64,000 nt of DNA from an uncultured Bacilli bacterium (GTDB lineage: Bacteria > Bacillota_I > Bacilli_A > RF39 > UBA660), in contig CAKPMC010000008.1 in assembly GCA_934167875.1 (NCBI GenBank), positions 1-64,000 of the forward strand, given 5' to 3'. Under the pieces are notes generated by a model. It saw only the letters and a list, made by a program, of their open reading frames with translations. It searched no databases and had not been told where the DNA came from. This document shows, piece by piece, positions 35,527 through 44,932 of the stretch; the stretch's first letter is position 1; each line of letters starts with the position of its first letter. The position numbers and the translations under genes were made by a program.

Positions 35527-35946
35527 TTAACTATATTTTCTTATTTTAGTGAATTGTTTATTTTCACTAGTTGGTTTAATTAAGCTTTTATCAACTACTT
35601 CTTTATCCATAAAAGCTAATAATACATCTATTTCAATAAATTTCCTGAATGATACAATCAATTCTTCAACTGATATATCACCATTTAACACAACATAACT
35701 GTCATTTTCAATTTGAGTTATATAAAAATATTTGTCATAACATCTTAAAAAATAAGCAGTACAGTTACGATTTAAGCATAACCTAGCATGACCACCATTA
35801 CTTATTATTTTATTTTTAACAGCTTCCCCATAATTTTCAATTATCTTCAGTGGAATACTAGTTACGCTATTATCTACTTTTTTTAATTCAATAAAAGCAT
35901 TAGGTACTATATCATCTAAAGCTAAATTATAATAAATTTCCATCAT
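35527..35946 (-). CDS. Hypothetical protein (139 residues)
   Basis: A soluble protein with alternating strands and helices; no domain recognised. It has a CLNRNCTAYFLRCYDKYFYI stretch with three Cys. TTAGGAGATAAT lies just before ATG 35946 (a second ATG follows at once); a start at 35973 would lie within the upstream gene. It ends 84 bases upstream of mutL, with no clear terminator. The gap 35444-35526 has a short A/T-rich hairpin-like repeat around 35490-35520 but nothing else. Confidence 0.6.
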   Translation of the reverse strand: MMEIYYNLALDDIVPNAFIELKKVDNSVTSIPLKIIENYGEAVKNKIISNGGHARLCLNRNCTAYFLRCYDKYFYITQIENDSYVVLNGDISVEELIVSFRKFIEIDVLLAFMDKEVVDKSLIKPTSENKQFTKIRKYS

Positions 35947-35954
35947 ATTATCTC

Positions 35955-36293
35955 CTAATTCATTTGTTTCCAAAATGGCATTTTATCTGCTATTTCAACA
36001 TCTTCAGCAATAGCTTTTACTTCATCAAAAGATAGTTTTCCTTTTAATGTTTTTTCACTCATAGAGTATGAATTAATTAAATAAGCACCATTATCATCAT
36101 ACATAGAATGAAAACCTAACCTAACTGTTAAATTATCAGGAAGACTAACATCATCAGATACTACTGTATATTTATCTTTATTTTTTGATTTAATAGCTAA
36201 ATAACGTGCTTCTGATACTGTACCAATCCCATTTTCAAAATAAAATATATTTCCTATCCATAAATTTTTAGTCTTTATTTGTGGTAATTTCAT
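35955..36293 (-). CDS. Hypothetical protein (112 residues)
   Basis: A soluble, beta-rich protein starting MKLPQIKTKNLWIGNIFYFE, with no family recognised. GTAGGAGGAACT precedes the ATG. Its gene ends 9 bases before the 35946 start, so the two unknown genes form a pair. It starts 30 bases after the uvrC stop and may be transcribed with uvrC. Confidence 0.6.
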   Translation of the reverse strand: MKLPQIKTKNLWIGNIFYFENGIGTVSEARYLAIKSKNKDKYTVVSDDVSLPDNLTVRLGFHSMYDDNGAYLINSYSMSEKTLKGKLSFDEVKAIAEDVEIADKMPFWKQMN

Positions 36294-36322
36294 AGTTCCT
36301 CCTACAAATTAAAAATATTGTA

Positions 36323-38101
36323 TCATATTCCCTTTAAATATTCCATAAATTTAATAGCTACATCATGAGTAAGCACTGTTTCAAGTTCTTCAAGACTAGC
36401 TTCCTTCATTTTCTTTAAAGAACCAAACTTTTTCAAAAGCTCTTTTCTTCTAACTTCGCCAACACCAGGAGCCATATCTAATAAAGTAGCTAGAGTTCCC
36501 TTTTGCCTAATAGTTCTATGATAACTAATAGCATAATTATGAACTTCTTCCTGAATTCTATTTAAGAATAAAAATAAATTACTATCCTTAGCCATCTCTA
36601 TTTCTTCTAAATTTTCATTTATCAAAACATTAGTCTTATGCTTATCATTTTTCTTTAAACCACAAATTGGTATATTTAAATTTAATTCTTTTATTATTTC
36701 TTTAGTAGCATTTATTTGTAATTCTCCACCATCAACTAAAATTAAATCAGGTGCTTTTACTTCTTCCATCAATACTTTAAAATATCTTCTATAAACAACT
36801 TCTTTCATAGCAGCTAAATCATCTTTAACTGATGACTCTACTTTAAATTTACGATATTCATTTTTATTAGGTAAAAAGTGATCAAATACTACCATACCCC
36901 CTACATAGAAAGTACCAAATAAATGTGAGTTATCAAAAGCTTCTATTCGTTCTAGTTTAGGTAAATTTAATAGTTCCTTTAGTTCTAATTCTGCCTTTAA
37001 TCTATTTTCTTCATCAAGTTTTATAGTTTCATATTTTTCTTCCAGTAAAATTTGAGCATTATCACAAGCTAAATCGATTAACTTTTTAATATCACCTCTA
37101 CTTGGTGAATTTACTTTTATATTTAAATAATTAGCCATAATGTCTTTATCAATTATACTAGGTACTATTATTTCTTTAGGAAGTAAGTTATTCTTTTCAT
37201 AAAACTCTATAATATAATGAGTTAGAGTTTCATCTATATCATCAACAGTAGTAAAAATATCATTATGTTTCCCAAATAATAAACCCTCTCTTATATAGAA
37301 AGTAACTACTGATAAGTAATTATTATCTTGATAAAATCCAAATACATCAAAATTATAATTTTTATTAAGATCTATTTTCTGTTTAGTTAGGGTTATATCA
37401 ATATCCTGTAACATTTGTTTTAATTCTAAAGCCTTTTCAAAGTTAAGATTATCACTAGCTTTTTGCATTGCATCTCTTAATTTTTTTTCAATATGCGTAC
37501 TATTACCTTTAAGAAAAGATGTTATTTCTTCTATCATTTTATCTAATTTATCTTTATCTACTTCTTTAGCACAATATCCTAAACATTCACCTATATGATA
37601 GTATAAACAAACTTCTTTTTTTAGGTTTTCACACTTTCTAAGCGGATATACCCTATTAATCATATTAACTGTTTTTCTAGCAGCAGTAACATTAGGATAA
37701 GGCCCATACAACTTACTTTTATGTTTTTTACGATTAATATTTCTAACAATTCTAAGTCTTGGATACTTTTCATCAGTAAGTTCAATATAAGGATAACTTT
37801 TATCGTCTTTAAGTAAAATATTATATTTAGGATTATATTTCTTTATTAAAGTTATTTCTAATATAAGAGATTCTAATTCACTTGATGTTACTATGTATTC
37901 AAAATCAACTATATCATTAACTAACATAGCTGTCTTTCCAGTATGCGTACCCATAAAATAACTCTTAACACGATTATGTAAGTTCTTAGCTTTACCAACA
38001 TAAATGATAATACCATCTTTATTTTTCATTTGATAACTTCCAGGTAAATTAGGAACTAGCTTTAATTTCTCTTTTATATATTTTTTAGTTTCTTCCGTCA
38101 T
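36323..38101 (-). CDS. uvrC: UvrABC excinuclease subunit C
   Basis: A 592-residue incision subunit of nucleotide excision repair. The N-terminal GIY-YIG nuclease domain shows LPGSYQMKNKDGIIIYVGKA and KNLHNRVKSYF (about residues 18-48). A UVR motif (about 200-235, LNFEKALELKQML) binds UvrB. The C-terminal RNase H-like nuclease has RIEAFDNSHLFGTFYVGGMV and DLILVDGGELQINA, followed by a helix-hairpin-helix end (LLDMAPGVGEVRRKELLKKF). AAGAGGGGATTAT precedes the ATG. It is divergent from the deacetylase gene on the plus strand. Confidence 0.97.
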   Translation of the reverse strand: MTEETKKYIKEKLKLVPNLPGSYQMKNKDGIIIYVGKAKNLHNRVKSYFMGTHTGKTAMLVNDIVDFEYIVTSSELESLILEITLIKKYNPKYNILLKDDKSYPYIELTDEKYPRLRIVRNINRKKHKSKLYGPYPNVTAARKTVNMINRVYPLRKCENLKKEVCLYYHIGECLGYCAKEVDKDKLDKMIEEITSFLKGNSTHIEKKLRDAMQKASDNLNFEKALELKQMLQDIDITLTKQKIDLNKNYNFDVFGFYQDNNYLSVVTFYIREGLLFGKHNDIFTTVDDIDETLTHYIIEFYEKNNLLPKEIIVPSIIDKDIMANYLNIKVNSPSRGDIKKLIDLACDNAQILLEEKYETIKLDEENRLKAELELKELLNLPKLERIEAFDNSHLFGTFYVGGMVVFDHFLPNKNEYRKFKVESSVKDDLAAMKEVVYRRYFKVLMEEVKAPDLILVDGGELQINATKEIIKELNLNIPICGLKKNDKHKTNVLINENLEEIEMAKDSNLFLFLNRIQEEVHNYAISYHRTIRQKGTLATLLDMAPGVGEVRRKELLKKFGSLKKMKEASLEELETVLTHDVAIKFMEYLKGI

Positions 38102-38202
38102 ATAATCCCCTCTTTTTCTTGTATTTTAACATTAATTTTAATATATGTAAATTATATATAATTTTTAATTACTAGTTTCATATACTTTATTAGGTTGATA
38201 TT

Positions 38203-39450
38203 ATGAAAAATAAAATTATAAAAATAAGTATTGTAATTATTTTAATTGTTATATCCATAGTACCTTTTAAGTTTAAAGAAAATAAACAAGATAATAATAT
38301 TGAAACTAATATTGAAGAATCTAGGCAATATGTCATTAGTGCTACTTATCCAAAAACTAATATTAAAAAATTAGATAATGAAGTTGAAAATTTCGTATTA
38401 TCGCAAATAAAATTATTTAAAAATAAAAGTAAAGAAATCAAATATTTAATAGATCGTGATGAATTAAATATTGATTATGACTACTATACAGTTAATGATC
38501 GTTATATTAATATCACAATTAAATTATATATTTATCATAGTTTAGAAAGTATTGAAGAATACTATGTTCAAACTTATTATTTTGATAAAATAAGTAATCG
38601 TTTTTATAATGTTTTAGATATTTTTTCTAATGAAAATGACTTATTATCAAAAGTTAATAATATGCTAATAAGCAATAATAAGAGTATGATAAATAATTTA
38701 GGTGAACTAACATACTCTTTTGATAATGATTATCTAATTATTTATTTAATTGAAAATAATATAACTACATATAAAATACCTTTAAATTCTATTAAATTAA
38801 ATATTGAAATTATAAATAATGACAAGGAAAAAGATATAGAACCTGTAATTAAAAATGATAAAATAATAGATCCAAAACTGCCAGTAGTTGCACTAACATT
38901 TGATGATGGACCAAGTAGATATACTAAGGATATTATTGATACTTTAAAAAGTAATAATGTAAATGCAACCTTCTTCGTATTAGGCAATAAAATAGAAATA
39001 TATAAAGATATAATTAGTGAAAGTATTAAGAATGGTAACGAAATTGGTAATCACTCATATAATCATAAATGGTTAAGTAAACTATCAACTAATGAATTAT
39101 TAGATCAAATAAATAAAACTCAAGATATTTTAAAAGAAACAGTTAATTATACACCAACCTGTTTCAGGCCAACATATGGTTCTGTAAATAATAGAATTAG
39201 AAAAAGTATTAATCTTTCTATAACTCTATGGACTATAGATACTAAAGATTGGAAAATTAATAGTGTGGATCGTATAGTTGAACGAGCAATAAAAGATATA
39301 GAAGATGGAGATATTATTTTAATGCATGATATTTTTCAAAGAAGCAGTGAAGCCTTAAAGAAAATAATACCTAAACTAAAAGAACAGGGATATCAATTTG
39401 TAACAATAAGTGAACTAGAAGAAGTAAAATTGCTTCGCACTAAATATTAA
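38203..39450 (+). CDS. Membrane-anchored polysaccharide (peptidoglycan) deacetylase, PdaC-like
   Basis: A 415-residue surface enzyme. An N-terminal anchor (IIKISIVIILIVISIVPFKF) is followed by a DUF3298/DUF4163-like domain (about residues 45-190). A NodB deacetylase domain follows: motif 1 VALTFDDGPSRYT (about 228-240), motif 2 GNEIGNHSYNHKWLS (His-x4-His metal site, about 276-290), motif 3 CFRPTYGSVNNRIRK and motif 5 ILMHDI. The RPTYG variant replaces the common RPPYG. It should remove N-acetyl groups from wall glycans, altering lysozyme resistance. GGTTGATATT precedes the ATG. It reads with yigZ downstream. Confidence 0.87.
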   Translation: MKNKIIKISIVIILIVISIVPFKFKENKQDNNIETNIEESRQYVISATYPKTNIKKLDNEVENFVLSQIKLFKNKSKEIKYLIDRDELNIDYDYYTVNDRYINITIKLYIYHSLESIEEYYVQTYYFDKISNRFYNVLDIFSNENDLLSKVNNMLISNNKSMINNLGELTYSFDNDYLIIYLIENNITTYKIPLNSIKLNIEIINNDKEKDIEPVIKNDKIIDPKLPVVALTFDDGPSRYTKDIIDTLKSNNVNATFFVLGNKIEIYKDIISESIKNGNEIGNHSYNHKWLSKLSTNELLDQINKTQDILKETVNYTPTCFRPTYGSVNNRIRKSINLSITLWTIDTKDWKINSVDRIVERAIKDIEDGDIILMHDIFQRSSEALKKIIPKLKEQGYQFVTISELEEVKLLRTKY

Positions 39451-39496
39451 AATTTACAAACAAAATCTATTATTATATAATGTTATTGGTGATAAC

Positions 39497-40075
39497 ATGC
39501 AAACTATCAAAGAAAACATTGTTGATAAATATGAAATAAAACAATCCAAATTTATAACATTACTTTATAAAATAAATAGTATTGATGACATAAATATGTA
39601 TTTGCAAGAAGTTAAAAATAATTATAAAGATGCAACGCATTACTGTTATGCATATAAATTTAATGGTAATCAAAAATTCAGCGATGATGGTGAACCTGGA
39701 GGTACTGCTGGATTACCAATTGTAGAAGTATTAAATAAAAGAGATATTAATAATGTATTATGTATAGTAGTTAGATATTTTGGTGGTATTAAATTAGGAG
39801 CTGGTGGATTAGTTAGAGCTTATACAAAAGCAGTTTGTAATGCTATTGATAAGAGTCAAATAATTATATTAGATAAAGGTTATTTAATAAGAATTAATTT
39901 AAATTATGATGAACAAAAACAGTACGATTACTTATTCAAAGACAAAATAATAAAAAAAGAATTTAATAATCAAATTACTTATTATATTAAAATAAGTAAA
40001 GATGAATTAGAAAAAATAAACAATATAAATTTTGAAATATTAGAAAATATATACATAGAAAAACCATTCAATTAA
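39497..40075 (+). CDS. YigZ/IMPACT family protein
   Basis: A 192-residue protein of the YigZ (IMPACT, UPF0029) family, linked to translation or stress regulation but with no proven enzymatic role. The signature region KFSDDGEPGGTAGLPIVEVL (about residues 61-80) and VVRYFGGIKLGAGGLVRAYT (about 95-114) is clear. A C-terminal DUF1949-like ferredoxin fold follows. GGTGATAAC precedes the ATG. It is 46 bases after the deacetylase gene and ends at an intrinsic terminator. Confidence 0.88.
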   Translation: MQTIKENIVDKYEIKQSKFITLLYKINSIDDINMYLQEVKNNYKDATHYCYAYKFNGNQKFSDDGEPGGTAGLPIVEVLNKRDINNVLCIVVRYFGGIKLGAGGLVRAYTKAVCNAIDKSQIIILDKGYLIRINLNYDEQKQYDYLFKDKIIKKEFNNQITYYIKISKDELEKINNINFEILENIYIEKPFN

Positions 40076-40084
40076 GAATGGTTT
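40061..40084 (+). terminator. Intrinsic terminator of the yigZ-like gene
   Basis: AAACCATT / AATGGTTT with an 8-base loop, spanning the stop codon and followed by ATTTTAATTTT. Confidence 0.65.
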
Positions 40085-40127
40085 ATTTTAATTTTGTTAG
40101 CTTCATTTAATATTAAACAATATATAA

Positions 40128-41504
40128 CTAAAATTTTATTTTATCTTTTATATAATTAGTTACCTCATCTACTGGCAGTGTAATTTGTTCCATAGTATCA
40201 CGATCACGAACAGTAACTGTATTATTATTTAATGTTTCTTCATCAATAGTAATACAGAAAGGTGTACCAATAACATCTTGTCTACGGTAGCGTTTACCAA
40301 TATTACCACTATCATCATATCCAGTCATAAATTCTTTACTTAGTTCTTTATAAATTTCTTTAGCTTTTTCACTATGATATTTTTTCATAAGCGGTAAAAC
40401 AGTTACTTTATATGGAGCTAAATATGGATGAAAATGCATAACTTCACGAGTTTGACCATCTTCTAGTGTTTCTTCTTCATAACTATCACATAAAGTAGTT
40501 AAAACTAATCTTTCCACACCTACACTTGGTTCAATAACGTAAGGAATATATTTTTCATTTGTTTCGGGATCTAAATATTCTTGAGATACTCCAGATACTT
40601 TTTGATGCTGTGTTAAATCATAGTCAGTACGTGAAGCTATACCCCATAATTCTCCCCAACCAAATGGAAATTTATATTCAATATCAGTAGTAGCATTACT
40701 ATAGAAACATAATTCTTCTTTAGAGTGATCTCTTAATCTTAAGTTTTCTTCTTTAATACCAAGTGAAAGTAAAAAGTTTTTACAAGTATCTTTATAATAC
40801 TTATGCCATTCTAATTCCGTACCTGGTTTACAGAAAAATTCAAGTTCCATTTGTTCAAATTCTCTTACTCTAAAAATAAAGTTTCCTGGTGTAATTTCAT
40901 TTCTAAAGCTTTTACCAACTTGCCCAATTCCAAAAGGCACTTTAAGACGCATACTTCTTTGTACATTTAAGAAATCAACAAATATACCTTGTGCTGTTTC
41001 TGGTCTTAAATAGATTGTATTTTTAGAATCTTCTGTTACTCCTTGAAATGTCTTAAACATTAAATTAAATTCACGAATATCAGTATAATCTAATTTACCA
41101 CAATTAGGACATACAATATTATGCTTTTTGATATAGTTCATTAACTCTTCATGGCTCATTCCACCAGCATCTTCTACACCATTAGCTTCAACTAATTTGT
41201 CAGCTCTATGACGTGTTTTACAATGCTTACAATCAATTAAAGGATCTGAGAATGTTTGAATATGTCCACTTGCTTCCCATGTCTTTGGATTCATTAAAAT
41301 AGCACTATCAAGCCCAACATTATTAGGATCTTCTTGAATGAATTTTTTCTGCCATGCATTTTTAATATTTTTCTTTAATTCTGCTCCTAGTGGACCAAAA
41401 TCCCAAGTATTAGCAAGACCACCATATATTTCACTACCTTGAAATATAAAACCATATTGCTTACATAAATTTACTAATTTTTCCATCGTTAATTCATTTT
41501 TCAT
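40128..41504 (-). CDS. glyS: Glycyl-tRNA synthetase (single-chain alpha2 type)
   Basis: A 458-residue class II enzyme charging tRNA-Gly. Motifs: the N-terminal GFIFQGSEIYGGLANTWDFG (about residues 14-33), motif 2 region FRNEITPGNFIFRVREFEQM and motif 3 PSVGVERLVL. It contains a zinc-ribbon-like insert with CKHCKTRH and CPNCGKLD. This is the eukaryote/Mollicutes-type alpha2 form, not the alpha2beta2 GlyQS of Bacillus; the Bacillus locus next to recO carries glyQS instead. Its start overlaps the LOG-family gene by 4 bases, and the pair is read through a T-box leader. Confidence 0.96.
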   Translation of the reverse strand: MKNELTMEKLVNLCKQYGFIFQGSEIYGGLANTWDFGPLGAELKKNIKNAWQKKFIQEDPNNVGLDSAILMNPKTWEASGHIQTFSDPLIDCKHCKTRHRADKLVEANGVEDAGGMSHEELMNYIKKHNIVCPNCGKLDYTDIREFNLMFKTFQGVTEDSKNTIYLRPETAQGIFVDFLNVQRSMRLKVPFGIGQVGKSFRNEITPGNFIFRVREFEQMELEFFCKPGTELEWHKYYKDTCKNFLLSLGIKEENLRLRDHSKEELCFYSNATTDIEYKFPFGWGELWGIASRTDYDLTQHQKVSGVSQEYLDPETNEKYIPYVIEPSVGVERLVLTTLCDSYEEETLEDGQTREVMHFHPYLAPYKVTVLPLMKKYHSEKAKEIYKELSKEFMTGYDDSGNIGKRYRRQDVIGTPFCITIDEETLNNNTVTVRDRDTMEQITLPVDEVTNYIKDKIKF

Positions 41505-42061
41505 CTTATCATCTTTCCCTTCTCATTAATAAAATTTTCCATATAACTAACCCATCCATCATGATTATGTATAATAGTTAACCATTTAGTTATGTCATCA
41601 TTTAAAAAATATTCATCTTGCATAAAATTTAATTGTTTAAATAAAAAATCATAATAATGATTTTCATCATAAATAACTATTGGTACATTTTTATCATTAC
41701 TTCTATTCTCTTCTACGAAAGATAAAACTTCCGATAATGTACCAACACCACCAGCTAGAGCTATAATTAAATCAGAATTTTCAAATAATGATTTTTTTAA
41801 ATCAAAAGTTGTTTCTCTAATGTAATGTTTGGCTTTAGGTAGATTTTTGATATCATCTGTATATCTTTCTGTAGTAAATGAATAAATATTTCTACCTTTA
41901 CTAGCAAATTCCTGATAACAAACTCCCATCATAGAAGTAGAACATCCTCCAAATACTAAGTCAAATTCTTTACTAGCTAAATCTTTAGCAATACTTCTAG
42001 CAATACTTACATAATATGAATTTATTTCTCTACTACTAGATGATAATATAGCTACATTCAT
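41501..42061 (-). CDS. LOG-family nucleoside 5'-monophosphate phosphoribohydrolase-like protein
   Basis: A 186-residue Rossmann-type protein of the LOG/TIGR00730-related family. It has SSSSREINSYYVSIARSIAK near the start, VFGGCSTSMMGVCYQEF (about residues 36-52) and the phosphoribohydrolase motif IALAGGVGTLSEVLSFVEEN (PGGxGTxxE in the family, about 103-122). Members cleave nucleoside monophosphates into a base and ribose 5-phosphate. AGGGAGGAAAAATAT precedes the ATG. It is the first gene after the T-box and overlaps glyS by 4 bases, an unusual partner for a synthetase. Its substrate is not known. Confidence 0.8.
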   Translation of the reverse strand: MNVAILSSSSREINSYYVSIARSIAKDLASKEFDLVFGGCSTSMMGVCYQEFASKGRNIYSFTTERYTDDIKNLPKAKHYIRETTFDLKKSLFENSDLIIALAGGVGTLSEVLSFVEENRSNDKNVPIVIYDENHYYDFLFKQLNFMQDEYFLNDDITKWLTIIHNHDGWVSYMENFINEKGKMIR

Positions 42062-42084
42062 ATATTTTTCCTCCCTGCTTAGTA

Positions 42085-42215
42085 AAATAAAAAAAGAAAC
42101 TCTCCAATATATAGGGACGAAAATATTATCCGCGGTTCCACCCTACTTATTCCAGAAGAATCTCTTTTATTTATATTGCTCCGGCTTTTCCATAGCCATC
42201 ATCACAGCATTAATT
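42085..42215 (-). promoter_or_regulatory. Glycine-type T-box leader of the LOG-glyS operon
   Basis: The minus strand carries the T-box core GGGTGGAACCGCGG (42130-42143) followed by TTCGTCCCTATATATTGGAG and a T7 run before the LOG gene. The leader is short (about 150 bases from the promoter), as in glycine T-boxes. A GGC codon in GATGATGGCTATGG upstream fits a Gly specifier. It should raise expression when tRNA-Gly is uncharged. The specifier placement is inferred from sequence alone. Confidence 0.85.
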
Positions 42216-42217
42216 AA

Positions 42218-42246
42218 ATTTTAATACTTTATATTTATTTAGTCAA
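42218..42246 (-). promoter_or_regulatory. Promoter of the glyS T-box transcript
   Basis: TTGACT (42241-42246), 17-base spacer, TAAAAT (42218-42223) on the minus strand, just past the stop of the upstream YfhO gene. Confidence 0.7.
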
Positions 42247-42249
42247 TAA

Positions 42250-44922
42250 TTAAATTTTAATAGTTACAAAATACGAAATTATAAAACAAATAGTACCACC
42301 AACGTAAACAACTAAAATAAGAGCAATATACGCAAATAAGTATAGATAGTATGCTATATTAGCTAAAATTTTACAATCTAATATTTTATTATATAATTTG
42401 ATACTTAATAGAATTATTGTTAATACCAAAGTGATAACACTAACTATCACCATTGATATTAGTCCTTTAGGCATATAAGTAAGTTCAATATTATTATTGC
42501 CCTTTTCAAGCTTAATACCAATAAAATTATCAAATACTTTAATTACTTCTACTTCTTTACCATTATTAGTTGCTTTATAACTATCACTATAAGCTATTGG
42601 TAAATATAATATCTTATCTTCCTCACTTGTTACAGTAGCTGTTATTTTATTACGATTGTAATTTATATTAGTATCTATATGTTGATTATTAATAAAATCT
42701 TCATATTTACTATTGTCCATAATACCTATCGTAATATTATTTAAATCAACGCTTTTTAATAACTCTATTTTAATATTAATTTTTTCATTATTGTAAGTAC
42801 CTAAGTTGATAACCCCATTATTATCTTCATCCATTACTTTTTCTTGATACAATTTATCGTTGATATAAATGTTAAACTTTTCATATATTTTTTGATTTGC
42901 TGTATTATTTAAAGTTCTTAATAATTCTAAATATACTGTTTTTTTGCCTTTAATATCAATATCAGTTTCAAAATAACTGTATCTATCTTTATCTATTATT
43001 TCATAATATTTATTATCTTTATACTGTGATACTTGAATATTATTAAGTTTAAAATGTCCAATTATATCAAATATATTATCTTTAGTACCAGTAATACCTT
43101 GATATATTGAATTGGAAATTTGAAATGAATTATCTTTATCAAAAATAGTATCATTATTATTTATTAAATAGCCATATGATGGGAATTTTTTCAATTTATA
43201 AAAATAAATATTTTTATAAGACTTAATATATTCATAGTATTCATTATCTATCTTTTTATCGCTCATTAAATATCCATTAGCTAAAACACTATCTAAGAAT
43301 AAATTACTACCCCTAGAATATGTTTTAACCCACATTGATGAATAACCCATTTTTTTTAGGCTTGTTAAATTATTAGCATCTGTTAAGGAAGTAAAATGAT
43401 CCCAATTATGATAGTTCATAACCATACCACTATTCATAATCATATCAATAACTTCATTTTTAATACGGTAATAATCACCTGATTGATAATCTTTAGATAT
43501 TAAAGCTAATTCTTCATACTCGTCTGTTAATCTTTTTTGATCAAAATCAATTCCCATGTAAATGGATGAATTAACAATAATATGAGTAAATGTCATTAAA
43601 GACATTAAAATTAAAGCAAATGTAGTTAATTTTTTATTTAATATCAAAATTATATAACAACCTATAAATGATATTAATGTAGTAAGTATCAATACAAGTA
43701 GCAATAAATGATTACCAGAAATTGATAATTTATTAATTGCCAATTGAAAGTCAGAATAGTTAACAGCAATAACTATTACCATGCAAACAGATATTAAAAC
43801 AGTTATTATAACAGATTTTAATTTAGGATGTTTTATTATCAAATCTGTATTAAAATTAGAATTTTCATATCCATAACAAGCACCAACAATTAGCATTAAC
43901 ATAGTAATGAAACCCATACGATAAGTAAAAAAAGCATATGAGCCAAAATGCCAGATCTTATTTATTGGTTCAATTAATATTGGTATTAATAATATTAATA
44001 ATACCGGAATATAAAAACTTAAAAATTTTTTATGTTCTTTATAATTTTTAGCTAGTAAAAAAATTCCAAGATACATAATGCCACCAAATAATAGCATTGC
44101 TAATTTATCAGTAATAGGTCCAGTTTTAGAATTTAATAAAGTTTTTAAATTAATTCCCAATCTAGAAGAAACAGATATTTGCAAATAAGCAGGAACAACC
44201 ACTACCGATGATAATAATAAACTAATTATAGTAGAAATTCCAAGTGATAAAATAGCTTTTTTACGAAGTTCTTTATCATCTTGATAAACCAATAAATAAA
44301 TAAATGATGCTAAAAAAATAAATATAACTAACATGATTGATACATAAAAACTAAAAATCAAACTAAGTGATAAAGTTATTATATAAAGTGTTGGTTTTTC
44401 TAAATCCAATACTTTTTTAAGCCCTATCATGACAAGGGGTAATAAATACATTGCATCAATCCAAGGTGTAATCAAATACATCATTAATCCATATCCAGAA
44501 AAAGCATAAACTATTGCTAAAGTAACAGATAATAGAAATGGCAATTTTTTAAAATACTTTCTAATAAAGTATAAGCAAGTTAAGGAACAGCATAATGTTT
44601 TTAAAGCAATTATTACTGACACCATTAAATATACTTCTTCTCTCTTTACTAAAAGTACTAAAAAACTAAATGGACTCAAAATATAATATGCTAAAATACC
44701 AACAAAATTAATTCCACCACTAGTAGAAAAATCAATAAGTAAAGAATCATTTCCCCTAAAGCAATCATAGAAATGATAATAAAAGGCTGTGATTTGATCG
44801 TGCATATCGCTCCATATAAGAGAGTTTTTACCGAATGGATAAATACCTTTTAACAAAAATATAATAATAAATATGCCAAGTACGATACCTGTAGTAAGTA
44901 AATATGGCTTCAATTTCTTCAT
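42250..44922 (-). CDS. YfhO-family large membrane protein
   Basis: An 890-residue integral membrane protein with about 12 hydrophobic helices in the first ~460 residues and a hydrophilic C-terminal region (about 460-830), closed by membrane helices. The N-terminal region with SLIWSDMHDQITAFYYHF and FSTSGGINFVGILAYY is typical of the YfhO family (GT-C-like fold), linked in Bacillus to glycosylation of lipoteichoic acid and in general to sugar transfer from a lipid carrier. The exact product here is unknown. It lies 10 bases downstream of recO and its end touches the glyS promoter. Confidence 0.82.
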   Translation of the reverse strand: MKKLKPYLLTTGIVLGIFIIIFLLKGIYPFGKNSLIWSDMHDQITAFYYHFYDCFRGNDSLLIDFSTSGGINFVGILAYYILSPFSFLVLLVKREEVYLMVSVIIALKTLCCSLTCLYFIRKYFKKLPFLLSVTLAIVYAFSGYGLMMYLITPWIDAMYLLPLVMIGLKKVLDLEKPTLYIITLSLSLIFSFYVSIMLVIFIFLASFIYLLVYQDDKELRKKAILSLGISTIISLLLSSVVVVPAYLQISVSSRLGINLKTLLNSKTGPITDKLAMLLFGGIMYLGIFLLAKNYKEHKKFLSFYIPVLLILLIPILIEPINKIWHFGSYAFFTYRMGFITMLMLIVGACYGYENSNFNTDLIIKHPKLKSVIITVLISVCMVIVIAVNYSDFQLAINKLSISGNHLLLLVLILTTLISFIGCYIILILNKKLTTFALILMSLMTFTHIIVNSSIYMGIDFDQKRLTDEYEELALISKDYQSGDYYRIKNEVIDMIMNSGMVMNYHNWDHFTSLTDANNLTSLKKMGYSSMWVKTYSRGSNLFLDSVLANGYLMSDKKIDNEYYEYIKSYKNIYFYKLKKFPSYGYLINNNDTIFDKDNSFQISNSIYQGITGTKDNIFDIIGHFKLNNIQVSQYKDNKYYEIIDKDRYSYFETDIDIKGKKTVYLELLRTLNNTANQKIYEKFNIYINDKLYQEKVMDEDNNGVINLGTYNNEKINIKIELLKSVDLNNITIGIMDNSKYEDFINNQHIDTNINYNRNKITATVTSEEDKILYLPIAYSDSYKATNNGKEVEVIKVFDNFIGIKLEKGNNNIELTYMPKGLISMVIVSVITLVLTIILLSIKLYNKILDCKILANIAYYLYLFAYIALILVVYVGGTICFIISYFVTIKI

Positions 44923-44932
44923 AATAATACCT

